Positions 22,629-35,340 of a stretch of 64,000 bases of DNA are shown here, in pieces. The notes beneath the pieces are model-generated. The model was not told the DNA's origin. It made no database searches and saw only the letters and a program-made list of their open reading frames with translations. The stretch's first letter is position 1, and every line of letters starts with the position of its first letter. Source of the stretch: Symsagittifera roscoffensis (taxonomy: Eukaryota > Xenacoelomorpha > Acoela > Convolutidae); NCBI RefSeq assembly GCF_963678635.1, contig NC_087063.1, positions 27,647,649-27,711,648 of the forward strand, written 5' to 3'. Made by a program: the position numbers and the translations under genes.

Positions 22629-23814
22629 TTCTCAGAATAAATATGATCCAATATTGTTTTTAGCCATTTCTGATTTTCACCCGCTTTGCTTTTGTTCAAA
22701 AAGAGCCATAGTCTTTTTTTCTTTTCAGTTACATACATTTGGCCACAAGTTTGGCCACTTTCGTGAAAAAATGAAAATATTTTTTTTGATGTTCTAACGT
22801 GTAATCGGCGACCCATGTGCGTATAAACCATTTAAATGGCTTCCAGGCAAACTATTTGATCTTTTAAATTATTTTTTAAGATGCAAAACAAACCATTTTT
22901 TAACAATATATCACGTCAGAGTATGTTTTTCCCAGAATGTCTTAGAATGTCAAAACAAAACTGTCTTTAAGATATTTTTTTTGTCAAAGAATGTCAAAGC
23001 AAAACTGTCTTTAAGAGATTTTTTTGTAAAAGATTGTCAAAACAAAACTGTTTTTTTAAAAAAAAAAAACATTAAATGGTGGTAATAGAACTTACGGTAT
23101 TTGAAAGTTTTGCAGTTTTTTTTTCCAAATTTTTGAATTTTTTCTCGAAGTTTCAGTAGGTTTCAGGATAGTTTCAGGTAGATGTTTCAAAAAGTAAGAT
23201 TGTCTCATAAAGTAGTTAATATTTCGAAATATAACAAATCTTATCGTGTTTTGAAGTTTTTTGAAAAAACTTTTGATGAAAAATCTTAATTTTTGCTCAA
23301 AATTTCCTACCACTGACTTACCATGTACCAAAAAACTATTTAAAAGAACTTCATTTCACAATCTACACCTAATTAGTCAGTGATATTTAAACATTAAATA
23401 ACGCGCGCCAAAAAAACTAGACATTTTCACACAAAACGCAAAAAACAGTCGTTTTTCTTACCATTCTCTTACCATCATACAAACCATGAAACCTTACCAT
23501 TGGTATTCCTTATCTTTATACAATGTAGACTCTATACCTAATCTTAATACACAGCACGGCTGACCGGAAATCTATAACGTATCCTAATATATATGGTCAG
23601 CCACGCTACCCCCCCCCCCCCCCTGATCACTTCCAACCTCTCCTACTGATATAATATAACCAAATGAGAGTAAACGGAATAAAGACAGCTCGTATATCAA
23701 GTTAAGGTCTTGAATGTTTCGAGAGCCCGCTACCTCTTGAGAGATAAAATTTAGTTTAATCATATATCAAATGCTAAATTTTGTGTCGTGTACGGAATTT
23801 ATGTGGCAGCTAAG
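22629..23814 (+). repeat. Single upstream copy of the 1.15-kb block
   Basis: This block follows the exon at 22.1 kb and is the diverged relative of the six-unit array at 27.1-34.0 kb. It carries the same landmarks in order: a TTTTCTTTTCAG acceptor-like site, GTAATCGGCGAC at about 22,801, three copies of a 50-bp minirepeat built on ATGTCAAAACAAAACTGT (two copies in the array units), ACGCGCGCC, CACAGCACGGCTGACCGGAAATC, and a run of about 15 C near 23,610. It then ends GTGGCAGCTAAG. No gene supported. Confidence 0.85.
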
Positions 23815-26124
23815 ATTAAACTCAAATTAATTTAGAACAGTTATAAGATGTTTCGTGTATTGAAAATATTAAATTATAGGCTAGCGCTAGAATTAGAAAA
23901 ATATAACAAAAAATGTTTACGATAGAAATTTAGTAGAAATGTCTCTACGACTCAACAGATCAGAGCCAATTTTTCGAACAATACGAGAACTACCCGGAAG
24001 AAGACCTCGGACAAAAGACGACGTACGATTAAGAAGAAATCTACCAATCGATTTCATGGTTTTACGACAAAAACCAGATCAAACTTTTTATTTAGAATAC
24101 TTCCAGCAGTAAATTTAACTTTTCAGTTACTGACATAATATTTTGACGAAATTCTTCAACAACCTTTCATGGCGCTAAACCTAATAATTATACAATCACC
24201 ACCGACAAAAGAACACTGGTCGTTCTCATCAAAAATCTGCGGTAAATTTAAAAAATCTTGGAAAAAATTTTTATTGAATAGAAAAAAAAACAAAAATTGG
24301 TTAGTATAAAGCATAAATTGTTTATATAGATAAATCACCCTTTCATCCCAGCTTCATCATCTAAAACATAACAGCAAATCTCTAAACATTAACATCATCA
24401 AAACTAAACACTTAACTTTTTCTTCATTTAAAAATTTATCTAAAATTTATCAAGGCTTATCCTTGTTTTCACTTAAATTAATTTCATTTAAAATAACAGA
24501 TCATCAAGGCTTTCCTTGGATCTTTAAATAAATTAAACTTTATCCAAATTTCTGATCATCAAGGCTTATCCTTGGATCAAATAGAACAACTTTGTTCTCC
24601 TCTACCAAAATAGTTTGATGTCTAACGACCTCAAACGTCGATTCACTATCCAGCCCTTTTTAAAGACCCAGGATTGGCAGAAATTTTTCAAAAGGACTAA
24701 CCATTCTAATTAGGATAAACCCTAAAGAACTTGGGTTACTCACCCTTCACTTGACCCCCACCTCTTAACTGACCCCGGATTTTAGTTAAACTTAGTAAGT
24801 CTTATAATGGTATCTAACGAACTACTTGCGTTCTAATTATACCTGAACCTTATGGATCAATTTACTATTCCCCAACCCTTTATCACAAGTCACACCCCTA
24901 AGTAAGATTAGGTTTGTCTATCTTACCTTAGAATTAGCCACGAGAAAGTGAAAATCATTCTAACGAATCGACTTATACCTTTCTCTCCAATCCTACGAAA
25001 CAAGACCCAAGTTAAGCTAATCACAAAAAAGTCTAAGAACTAACAATTTAAGAAATTAGAAATCACTAATATCACCTTGCATCCATCATCATACTAAACC
25101 TTATGTCAAAAGACAACTTAGGAAAAAAACGAACAATTATACTGCACCTCTGTATAAGTAACAACCAAAGATACGACCTTGTAATCACACCACACAGACA
25201 AACAGTAGCATAGATAACAACAAAAAGATAAACACTAAGGAAGAAAGTTATAAGCAAACAAAAACAAACTACTCGGAAACAATTTCGAAGCAAAGAAACG
25301 CAGTCTCGGAATCAGAAACAAGCGCAATACAAGAACTCCACAATTTAAATGACTCAATAAATAGAAACCAGCAAACTGACGGTCAACTATATTTTTCCGA
25401 CTCAGAAAATACATCACCATCATCAATACAAGGAAAACGAAGAATCAAAAAGTCATACTTAACAAACCAATACGTCTATACAATTGGAATCAACCAATGA
25501 AACACATTGAAAATTACACACAAACAGTAATTAAACACAAAAATTATTCAAAATGAACAAGACCGCAAAGAAAACTCCATCCTCACATTTTTAATAAACC
25601 CGCTAGTTGAAGCACGAGGACAAGTACAATTTTTTCAAAATCTAATCGCAAATTTTTTTTGGAAAAGGAGGTAGTCCATGTACAAGGGAATTTCCCGAAG
25701 TAAAAATCAAAACACAAATCCTCGACCACTATCTAAAAGGAATTTGCAATCTTACACAACAATATGGAATAATTACAAAAGAAATCAGCTCACCAAAAGC
25801 ATTTCATGGCAGATATCTAATTCAAACAGATGACGTAGATATTGAGTTTTCAAATTTTTACCGAATAAACAAAAAATATACAACATCAAAACTCACAAAG
25901 AGCGAACTCATTATTCAACAACGATGTATTTTCACTTCTCTATAGCTATTAATCTATATTAGAAACAACAGAGTCTCAAGGAGATTCACCAACTCAAACA
26001 TCCAGACACACAACCGTACGACAAAAAATAAACAGTTTTTCAAAAATTTTGAATGCATTCCGTGAAAAAATAACTAGTAATGAGATAACAGAACATGTTA
26101 AACACGATTTACAAAAAATTTTAG
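23815..26124 (+). mobile_element. Truncated duplicate of the front of the LTR element
   Basis: This stretch matches 34,024-34,103 and then 34,642-36,825 at about 94-95% identity by eye. It is a second copy of the flank and 5' internal region of the element at 34.2 kb, but the LTR itself is absent. At the right it ends abruptly and joins GTGAAGTGCAGCGGAGCAAACG, the start of the second gene copy. It is a fossil fragment with no intact gene. Confidence 0.85.
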
Positions 26125-27025
26125 CATGGTGAAGTGCAGCGGAGCAAACGGTAACTAATCGCCAATGCCGCGTTTGAAGTTAGCTATCACACTTTTTAAT
26201 TGTTTTTTGTCTGCTATTAAACCTGTCTGCTAAAATCTCTAGCACTGTTGTTTTTTTTTCAATCTCTTTTTGTCGGCTTATTTTCGAATTCTACGTAAAT
26301 TTGACGAAGTATAGTGAAAACACTCATAAATTGCAAACCAATGCCAAATTAACCAATATTGACATCGTTAAGATAATGGATACTTTTAACGGCCATTTTC
26401 AATTCAATTTTATGTTTAAGCTTTCTGCTTGCGAGTTTGAGATTGTACTTAAAATTGTTGACCTATAAAAATCAGTAACTATAGATAGAATTTTTTTATT
26501 TATGCTAGGAATGATTTTTTGTATCAAGTTTAATTTAATTTGTGCTTTTTAGTTTCCACCTGAAAACTGTTATCCGCAGTGCTGGTCATAGGATAAACTT
26601 ATGAAATGCGCCGATTTTTACAGATTATTATTTGCAATAAAAAAAACGAACCAGCAGGTTTAGCTCAACGTACTGGTTTGAGCCAGAAAAATCTGCTCGC
26701 CAAAACAAAGTCTGTCGAAATGAAAGCCAGCTTTGCGACCCAAAAGAAGAGCCATACACAAAAGTTGCTCCTACAAAACATCAAAACACAGCTATTGGGG
26801 ATGAAAGACCGTTGCACGAAGGAGATGAGCATTATAAGGATACGGGTTCAGAGATGAAAGAAGATCTTTGTTTATGCAATCATGACGAAGCCACTGAGCA
26901 TCAAGATCAGATGATCGAAGCAATCGTGCTTCATACAAGCGATGATGTATGCCATCACGACAGCATTGGAATTGTACCTCATGAGTCCACTAGCAGCATG
27001 GCTCCATCCAATGTCGAGTATCACG
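26125..27025 (+). pseudogene. Second copy of the unknown exon and its 5' flank, probably inactive
   Basis: From 26,131 the sequence repeats 21,583-22,550 at about 94% identity. The exon (from about 26,606) keeps the CNHD/CHHD strings and the GTAAGA donor at 27,026. It has lost about 58 bp just before the donor, which removes the WRENNCKKHGE end seen in the first copy, and it has a one-base difference near 26,635 that shifts the 5' frame. The downstream half remains open (26,812-27,025). Most differences from copy one alter amino acids. It is read here as a decaying duplicate. Confidence 0.5.
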
Positions 27026-27102
27026 GTAAGATTTTAAACTAATGCATCCACATACAATTTTAAGTATCCTGGCAAAAACTCAAGAGTTTCTCAGAATAAT
27101 GA

Positions 27103-30100
27103 TTCTCAGAATAAATTTGATCCAATATTGTTTTTAGCCATCTCTGGTTTTCACCTACTTTGCTTTTGTTCAAAAACAGCCATAGTCTTTTTTTCTTTTC
27201 ATTTTCATACATTTGGCCACAACTTTGGCCTCTTTCGTGAGAAAACGACATTTTTTTTTGATGTTCTAACGTGTAATCGGCGACACATGTGCGTATAAAC
27301 CATTTAAATGGCTTCCAGGCAATTATTTGATTTTAAAATTATTTTGTAAGATGCAAAACAAACCATTTTTTTAAAATATATCACGTCAGAGTATGTTTTT
27401 CCCAGAATGTCTTAGAATGTCAAAACAAAACTGTCTTTAAGAGATTTTTTTTCAAAGAATGTCAAAACAAAACTGTTTTTCAAAAAAAATCAATAAATGG
27501 TGGTAGTAGTACTTACGGTATTTGAAAAATTTGAAATTTTTTTTCCAAATTCTTGAATTTTTTCTCGAGGTTTCAGTAAGTTTCAGGATAGTTTCAGGTA
27601 GATGTTTCGCAAAGTAAGATTGTCTCATAAAGTAGTTAAAAGGTCAAATTATAACAAATCTTATCGTGTTTTGATGTTCTTTGAAAAAAAACTTTGATAA
27701 AAAATCTTAATTTTTGCTCAAAATTTCTTACCACTGACTTACCGTGTACCAAAAAACTATTTGAAAGAACTTCATTTCACAATCTACACCTGACTAGTCA
27801 GTGATTTTTAATCATTAAATAACGCGCGCCAAAAAAAACTAAACATTTTCATACAAAACGCAAAAACAATCGTTTTTCTTACCATTCTCTTACCATCACA
27901 CAAACCATGAAACCTTACCATTGGTATTCCCTATCTTTATACAATGTAGACTCTATACCTAATCTTAATACACAGCACGGCCGACCGGAAATCTATAACG
28001 TATCCTAATACATGGTGTCAGCCATGCTAACCCCCCCCCCCCACCTGATCACCTCCAACCTCTCCTACTGATATAATATAACCAAATGAGAGTAAACGGA
28101 AAAGAGAAAGCTCGTATATCAAGTTAAGGTCTTGAATGTTTTGAGAGCTCGCTACCTCTTGAGAGATAAAATTTAGTTTAATCATATATCAAATGCTTAT
28201 TTTTGAATCGTGTACGGAATTTATGTGGCAGCTAAGAATTTTTCAAAAAATGTTTCTCAGAATAAATATGATCCAATATTGTTTTTAGCCATCTCTGGTT
28301 TTCACCTACTTTGCTTTTGTTCAAAATTAGCCATAGTCTTTTTTTCTTTTCAGTTTCATACATTTGGCCACAACTTTGGCCTCTTTCGTGAGAAAACGAC
28401 ATTTGTTTTTGATGTTCTAACGTGTAATCGGCGACACATGTGCGTATAAATCATTTAAATGGCTTCCAGGCAAACAATTTGATTTTTAAATTATTTTGTA
28501 AGATGCAAAACAAACCAATTTTTAAAAATATATCACGTCAGAGTATGTTTTTCTCAGAATGTCTTAGAATGTCAAAACAAAACTGTCTTTAAGAGATTTT
28601 TTTTGTCAAAGAATGTCAAAACAAAACTGTTTTTTAAGAAAAAATCAATAAATGGTGGTAGTAGTACTTACGGTATTTGAAAAATTTGAAATTTTTTTTC
28701 CAAATTCTTGAATTTTTTCTCGAGGTTTCAGTAAGTTTCAGGATAGTTTCAGGTAGATGTTTCGCAAAGTAAGATTGTCTCATAAAGTAGTTAAAAGGTC
28801 AAATTATAACAAATCTTATCGTGTTTTGATGTTCTTTGAAAAAAAACTTTGATAAAAAATCTTAATTTTTGCTCAAAATTTCTTACCACTGACATACCGT
28901 GTACCAAAAAACTATTTGAAAGAACTTCATTTCACAATCTACACCTGACTAGTCAGTGATTTTTAATCATTAAATAACGCGCGCCAAAAAAAACTAAACA
29001 TTTTCATACAAAACGCAAAAACAATCGTTTTTCTTACCATTCTCTTACCATCACACAAACCAGGAAACCTTACCATTGGTATTCCCTATCTTTATACAAT
29101 GTAGACTCTATACCTAATCTTAATACACAGCACGGCCGACCGGAAATCTATAACGTATCCTAATACATGGTGTCAGCCATGCTAACCCCCCCCCCCACCT
29201 GATCACCTCCAACCTCTCCTACTGATATAATATAACCAAATGAGAGTAAACGGAAAAGAGAAAGCTCGTATATCAAGTTAAGGTCTTGAATGTTTCGAGA
29301 GCTCGCTACCTCTTGAGAGATAAAATTTAGTTTAATCATATATCAAATGCTTATTTTTGAATCGTGTACGGAATTTATGTGGCAGCTAAGAATTTTTCAA
29401 AAAATGTTTCTCAGAATAAATATGATCCAATATTGTTTTTAGCCATCTCTGGTTTTCACCTACTTTGCTTTTGTTCAAAATTAGCCATAGTCTTTTTTTC
29501 TTTTCAGTTTCATACATTTGGCCACAACTTTGGCCTCTTTCGTGAGAAAACGACATTTGTTTTTGATGTTCTAACGTGTAATCGGCGACACATGTGCGTA
29601 TAAACCATTTAAATGGCTTCCAGGCAAACAATTTGATTTTTAAATTATTTTGTAAGATGCAAAACAAACCAATTTTTAAAAATATATCACGTCAGAGTAT
29701 GTTTTTCTCAGAATGTCTTAGAATGTCAAAACAAAACTGTCTTTAAGAGATTTTTTTTGTCAAAGAATGTCAAAACAAAACTGTTTTTTAAGAAAAAATC
29801 AATAAATGGTGGTAGTAGTACTTACGGTATTTGAAAAATTTGATATTTTTTTTTCCAAATTCTTGAATTTTTTCTCGAGGTTTCAGTAAGTTTCAGGATA
29901 GTTTCAGGTAGATGTTTCGCAAAGTAAGATTGTCTCATAAAGTAGTTAAAAGGTCAAATTATAACAAATCTTATCGTGTTTTGATGTTCTTTGAAAAAAA
30001 ACTTTGATAAAAAATCTTAATTTTTGCTCAAAATTTCTTACCACTGACTTACCGTGTACCAAAAAACTATTTGAAAGAACTTCATTTCACAATCTACACC

Positions 30101-33100
30101 TGACTAGTCAGTGATTTTTAATCATTAAATAACGCGCGCCAAAAAAAACTAAACATTTTCATACAAAACGCAAAAACAATCGTTTTTCTTACCATTCTCT
30201 TACCATCACACAAACCATGAAACCTTACCATTGGTATTCCCTATCTTTATACAATGTAGACTCTATACCTAATCTTAATACACAGCACGGCCGACCGGAA
30301 ATCTATAACGTATCCTAATACATGGTGTCAGCCATGCTAAACCCCCCCCACCTGATCACCTCCAACCTCTCCTACTGATATAATATAACCAAATGAGAGT
30401 AAACGGAAAAGAGAAAGCTCGTATATCAAGTTAAGGTCTTGAATGTTTCGAGAGCTCGCTACCTCTTGAGAGATAAAATTTAGTTTAATCATATATCAAA
30501 TGCTTATTTTTGAATCGTGTACGGAATTTATGTGGCAGCTAAGAATTTTTCAAAATAATGTTTCTCAGAATAAATATGATCCAATATTGTTTTTAGCCAT
30601 CTCTGGTTTTCACCTACTTTGCTTTTGTTCAAAATTAGCCATAGTCTTTTTTTCTTTTCAGTTTCATACATTTGGCCACAACTTATGCCTCTTTCGTGAG
30701 AAAACGACATTTGTTTTTGATGTTCTAACGTGTAATCGGCGACACATGTGCGTATAAACCATTTAAATGGCTTCCAGGCAAACAATTTGATTTTTAAATT
30801 ATTTTGTAAGATGCAAAACAAACCAATTTTTAAAAATATATCACGTCAGAGTATGTTTTTCTCAGAATGTCTTAGAATGTCAAAACAAAACTGTCTTTAA
30901 GAGATTTTTTTTGTCAAAGAATGTCAAAACAAAACTGTTTTTTAAGAAAAAATCAATAAATGGTGGTAGTAGTACTTACGGTATTTGAAAAATTTGAAAT
31001 TTTTTTTCCAAATTCTTGAATTTTTTCTCGAGGTTTCAGTAAGTTTCAGGATAGTTTCAGGTAGATGTTTCGCAAAGTAAGATTGTCTCATAAAGTAGTT
31101 AAAAGGTCAAATTATAACAAATCTTATCGTGTTTTGATGTTCTTTGAAAAAAAACTTTGATAAAAAATCTTAATTTTTGCTCAAAATTTCTTACCACTGA
31201 CTTACCGTGTACCAAAAAACTATTTGAAAGAACTTCATTTCACAATCTACACCTGACTAGTCAGTGATTTTTAATCATTAAATAACGCGCGCCAAAAAAA
31301 ACTAAACATTTTCATACAAAACGCAAAAACAATCGTTTTTCTTACCATTCTCTTACCATCACACAAACCATGAAACCTTACCATTGGTATTCCCTATCTT
31401 TATACAATGTAGACTCTATACCTAATCTTAATACACAGCACGGCCGACCGGAAATCTATAACGTATCCTAATACATGGTGTCAGCCATGCTAACCCCCCC
31501 CCCCCCCCACCTGATCACCTCCAACCTCTCCTACTGATATAATATAACCAAATGAGAGTAAACGGAAAAGAGAAAGCTCGTATATCAAGTTAAGGTCTTG
31601 AATGTTTCGAGAGCTCGCTACCTCTTGAGAGATAAAATTTAGTTTAATCATATATCAAATGCTTATTTTTGAATCGTGTACGGAATTTATGTGGCAGCTA
31701 AGAATTTTTCAAAATAATGTTTCTCAGAATAAATATGATCCAATATTGTTTTTAGCCATCTCTGGTTTTCACCTACTTTGCTTTTGTTCAAAATTAGCCA
31801 TAGTCTTTTTTTCTTTTCAGTTTCATACATTTGGCCACAACTTTGGCCTCTTTCGTGAGAAAACGACATTTGTTTTTGATGTTCTAACGTGTAATCGGCG
31901 ACACATGTGCGTATAAACCATTTAAATGGCTTCCAGGCAAACAATTTGATTTTTAAATTATTTTGTAAGATGCAAAACAAACCAATTTTTAAAAATATAT
32001 CACGTCAGAGTAGGTTTTTCTCAGAATGTCTTAAAATGTCAAAACAAAACTGTCTTTAAGAGATTTTTTTTTGTCAACGAATGTCAAAACAAAACTGTTT
32101 TTTAAGAAAAAATCAATAAATGGTGGTAGTAGTACTTACGGTATTTGAAAATTTTTAAATTTTTTTTTCCAAATTCTTGAATTTTTTCTCGAATATTCAG
32201 TATGTTTCTGGATAGTTTCAGGTAGATGTTTCAAAAAGTAAGATTGTCTCATAAAGTAGTTAAAAGGTCGAATTATAACAAATATTATCGTGTTTTGAAG
32301 TTTTTTGAAAAAAAACTTGATAAAAAATCTTAATTTTTGCTCGAAATTTCTTACCACTGACTTACCGTGTACCAAAAAACTATTTAAAAGAACTTCATTT
32401 CACAATCTACACCTAACTAGTCAGTGATTTTTAATCATTAAATAACGCGCGCCAAAAAAAACTAGACATTTTCATACAAAACGCAAAAATAATCGTTTTT
32501 CTTACCATTCTCTTACCATCACACAAACCATGAAACCTTACCATTGGTATTCCCTATCTTTATACAATGTAGACTCTATACCTAATCTTAATACACAGCA
32601 CGGTTGACCGGAAATCTATAACGTATCCTAATACATGGTGTCAGCCATGCTAACCCCCCCCCCCCCCCCCACCCCACCTGATCACCTCCAACCTCTCCTA
32701 CTGATATAATATAACCAAATGAGAGTAAACGGAAAAGAGAAAGCTCGTATATCAAGTTAAGGTCTTGAATGTTTCGAGAGCTCGCTGCCTCTTGAGAGAT
32801 AAAATTTAGTTTAATCATATATCAAATGCTAATTTTTGAATCGTGTACGGAATTTATGTGGCAGCTAAGAATTTTTCAAAATAATGTTTCTCAGAATAAA
32901 TATGATCCAATAATGTTTTTAGCCATCTCTGGTTTTCACCTACTTTGCTTTTGTTCAAAATTAGCCATACTCTTTTTTTCTTTTCAGTTTCATACATTTG
33001 GCCACAACTTTGGCCTCTTTCGTGAGAAAACGACATTTGTTTTTGATGTTCTAACGTGTAATCGGCGACACATGTGCGTATAAACCATTTAAATGGCTTC

Positions 33101-34023
33101 CAGGCAAACAATTTGATTTTTAAATTATTTTGTAAGATGCAAAACAAACCAATTTTTAAAAATATATCACGTCAGAGTATGTTTTTCTCAGAATGTCTTA
33201 GAATGTCAAAACAAAACTGTCTTTAAGAGATTTTTTTTGTCAAAGAATGTCAAAACAAAACTGTTTTTTAAGAAAAATCAATAAATGGTGGTAGTAGTAC
33301 TTACGGTATTTGAAAATTTTTTAATTTTTTTTTCAAAATTCTTGAATTTTTTCTCGAATATTCAGTATGTTTCAGGATAGTTTCAGGTAGATGTTTCAAA
33401 AAGTAAGATTGTCTCATAAAGTAGTTAAAAGGTCGAATTATAACAAATCTTATCGTGTTTTGATGTTTTTTTGAAAAAAAATTTGATAAAAAAACTTAAT
33501 TTTTGCTCTAAATTTCTTACCACTGACGTACCATGTACCAAAAAAACTATTTAAAAGAACTTCATTTCACAATCTACACCTAACTAGTCAGTAATTTTTA
33601 ATCATTAAATAACGCGCGCCAAAAAAAATTGACATTTTCATACAAAACGCAAAAACAATCGTTTTTCTTACCATTCTCTTACCATCACACAAACCATGAA
33701 ACCTTACCATTGGTATTCCCTATCTTTATACAATGTAGACTCTATAACTAATCTTAATACACAGCACGGCTGACCGGAAATCTATAACGCTTCCTAATAC
33801 AAATGGTCAGCCATGCTAACCCCCCCCCCACCTGGTCGCCTCCAACCTCTCCTACTGATATAATATAACCAAATGAGAGTAAACGGAAAAGAGTAAGCTC
33901 GTATATCAAGTTAAGCTCTTGAATGTTTCGAGAGCCCCCTACCTCGTGAGAGATAAAATTTAGTTTAACCATATATCAAATGCTAATTTTTGAGTCGTGT
34001 ACGGGTTTTATGTGGCAGCTAAG
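27103..34023 (+). repeat. Six-unit tandem array, about 1.15 kb per unit
   Basis: Units begin (word TTCTCAGAATAAA) at 27,103, 28,254, 29,408, 30,562, 31,721 and 32,888, giving periods of 1,151, 1,154, 1,154, 1,159 and 1,167 bp. The middle units are about 98-99% identical by eye; the last is a little more diverged. Each unit holds a 50-bp minirepeat pair, ACGCGCGCC, a long C run and an AATAAAG-free AT-rich body. C-run lengths in order are about 12, 11, 8, 15, 17 and 9. Unit junctions join GGCAGCTAAG to AATTTTTCAAAA and TTCTCAG. Open frames of 79-97 codons recur on both strands only because the units are recent copies; the plus-strand frame even crosses the unit junction. Confidence 0.92.
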
Positions 34024-34192
34024 ATTAAACTCAAACTAATTTGGAATAGTTATAAGATGTTTCGTGCATTGAAAATATAAAAATATAGGCTAGCGCTAGT
34101 GCCAGGAAGCCAGCTTGCTAATTCTTACACACCAAGATTGATACCCACGCAGTCAAGTTTCCTTAAGAAACTGTTCTCATTAAAAAACGCAC

Positions 34193-34573
34193 TGGAACCA
34201 GATCTAAGCTAGATTTTTTCTATTGGATATTATTCTAGTATTTTATCTCTATAAAACATTGAGGACTAACCAATCATACTCCATCAACAAACAACCCACT
34301 TTTTTGTAAGTAATGAAACTACTTTAAGTTCCGACACCAGAACAATCTGAATTTAGCTTAGAACACATTTGCCTTCTACAAAGAGAACGACTCGCATAAA
34401 TTAGTATACTCTAGATCTGTTGAGACTAGGAGATATAAGAATAAGATTAAGATTGGTATTAGACTAAGAAGTTGCACGAATCTATCCGGCCGAAAAAAAA
34501 GATAGGGTGACGAGCAGACGGTGTACTTTATCTGAAATTACTCTATGAGTCGTACCTAACTAGGGCATAACTC
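34193..34573 (+). repeat. 5' LTR
   Basis: Begins TGGAACCAGATCTAAGC and ends GGGCATAACTC. It matches 53,312-53,691 along its full length at about 85% identity. Shared landmarks include AACCAATCATACTCCATCAA, AGTATACTCTAGATCT, ATCCGGCCGAAAA and GACGAGCAGACGGTGTAC. The same LTR is missing from the truncated duplicate at 23.9 kb. Confidence 0.9.
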
Positions 34574-34576
34574 TTC

Positions 34577-34594
34577 TGGTGCAGCCAAAAATCT
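34577..34594 (+). other. Putative primer-binding site
   Basis: TGGTGCAGCCAAAAATCT starts three bases after the 5' LTR. TGG complements the CCA tail of a tRNA, which is the expected place and form for a minus-strand primer site. The reverse complement ends in GGCTGCACCA and reads back into a TTCGAGA T-loop-like string. I cannot say which tRNA. Confidence 0.55.
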
Positions 34595-35215
34595 CGAACA
34601 AAACCATAAACAACTAATATTAGAAACATTAACAGAGACATAGACTAGAATTAGAAAAATATAACAAAAAATGTTTACGACAGTAATTTAGTAGAAATGT
34701 CTCTACGACTCAATAGATCAGAGCCAATTTTCCGAACAATACTAGAACTACCCGGTATTGGAAGGAGACCTCGGACAAAAGACGACGTACGATTAAGAAG
34801 AAATCTACCAATCGATTTCACGATTGTACGACAAAAACCAGATCAAACTTTTATATTTAGAATACTTCCAGCAGTAAATTTAACTTTTCAGTTAGTGACA
34901 TAGTATTTTGACGAAAGTCTTCGACAAAATTTCAACCTTTCATGGCGCTAAACCTAATAATTATACAATCACGACCGACAAAAGAACACTAGTCGTTCTC
35001 CTCAAAAATCTGCAGTAAAATTAGAAAATCTTGGAAAAAAATTTTATTGAATAGAAAAAAAATTGGTTAGTATAAAGCATAAATTGTTTATATAGATAAA
35101 TCACCCTTTCATCCCAGCTTCATCACCTAAAACATAACAACAAATCTCGAAACATTAACATCATCAAAACTAAACGCTTATCTTTTTCTTCATTTAAAAA
35201 TTTATCTAAAATTTA

Positions 35216-35340
35216 TCAAGGCTTATCCTTGTTTTCACTTAAATTAATTTCAATTAAAATAACAGATCATCAAGGCTTTCCTTGGATCTTTAAATAAATT
35301 AAACTTTATCCAAATTTCTGATGATCAAGGCTTATCCTTG
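35216..35340 (+). promoter_or_regulatory. Three regularly spaced stem-loops in the element leader
   Basis: CAAGGCTTATCCTTG, CAAGGCTTTCCTTG and CAAGGCTTATCCTTG occur at about 35,217, 35,271 and 35,326, spaced about 55 nt apart. Each can pair CAAGG with CCTTG around a 4-5 nt loop. All three, with the same spacing, are also in the duplicate at 24,451, 24,505 and 24,560. They lie between the LTR and gag, where packaging or translation signals of LTR elements are known to lie; which role, if any, is inference. Confidence 0.5.

Noticed and set aside
28210-33147. Repeated 79-97 codon frames on both strands of the array units
   Set aside because: They persist only because the units are recent copies. 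The plus-strand frame crosses the unit junction and so cannot be ancestral, and neither frame has a domain.
27103-34023. Array units as solo LTRs or as a CRISPR-like array
   Set aside because: Units abut head to tail with no target duplications or TG/CA boundaries, which does not fit separate LTR insertions. Unit size and eukaryotic setting exclude CRISPR.
34100-34192. Target-site duplication of the LTR element
   Set aside because: Bases before the 5' LTR (AACGCAC) and after the 3' LTR (AACACT) do not match as a clean 4-6 bp duplication, so none is claimed.
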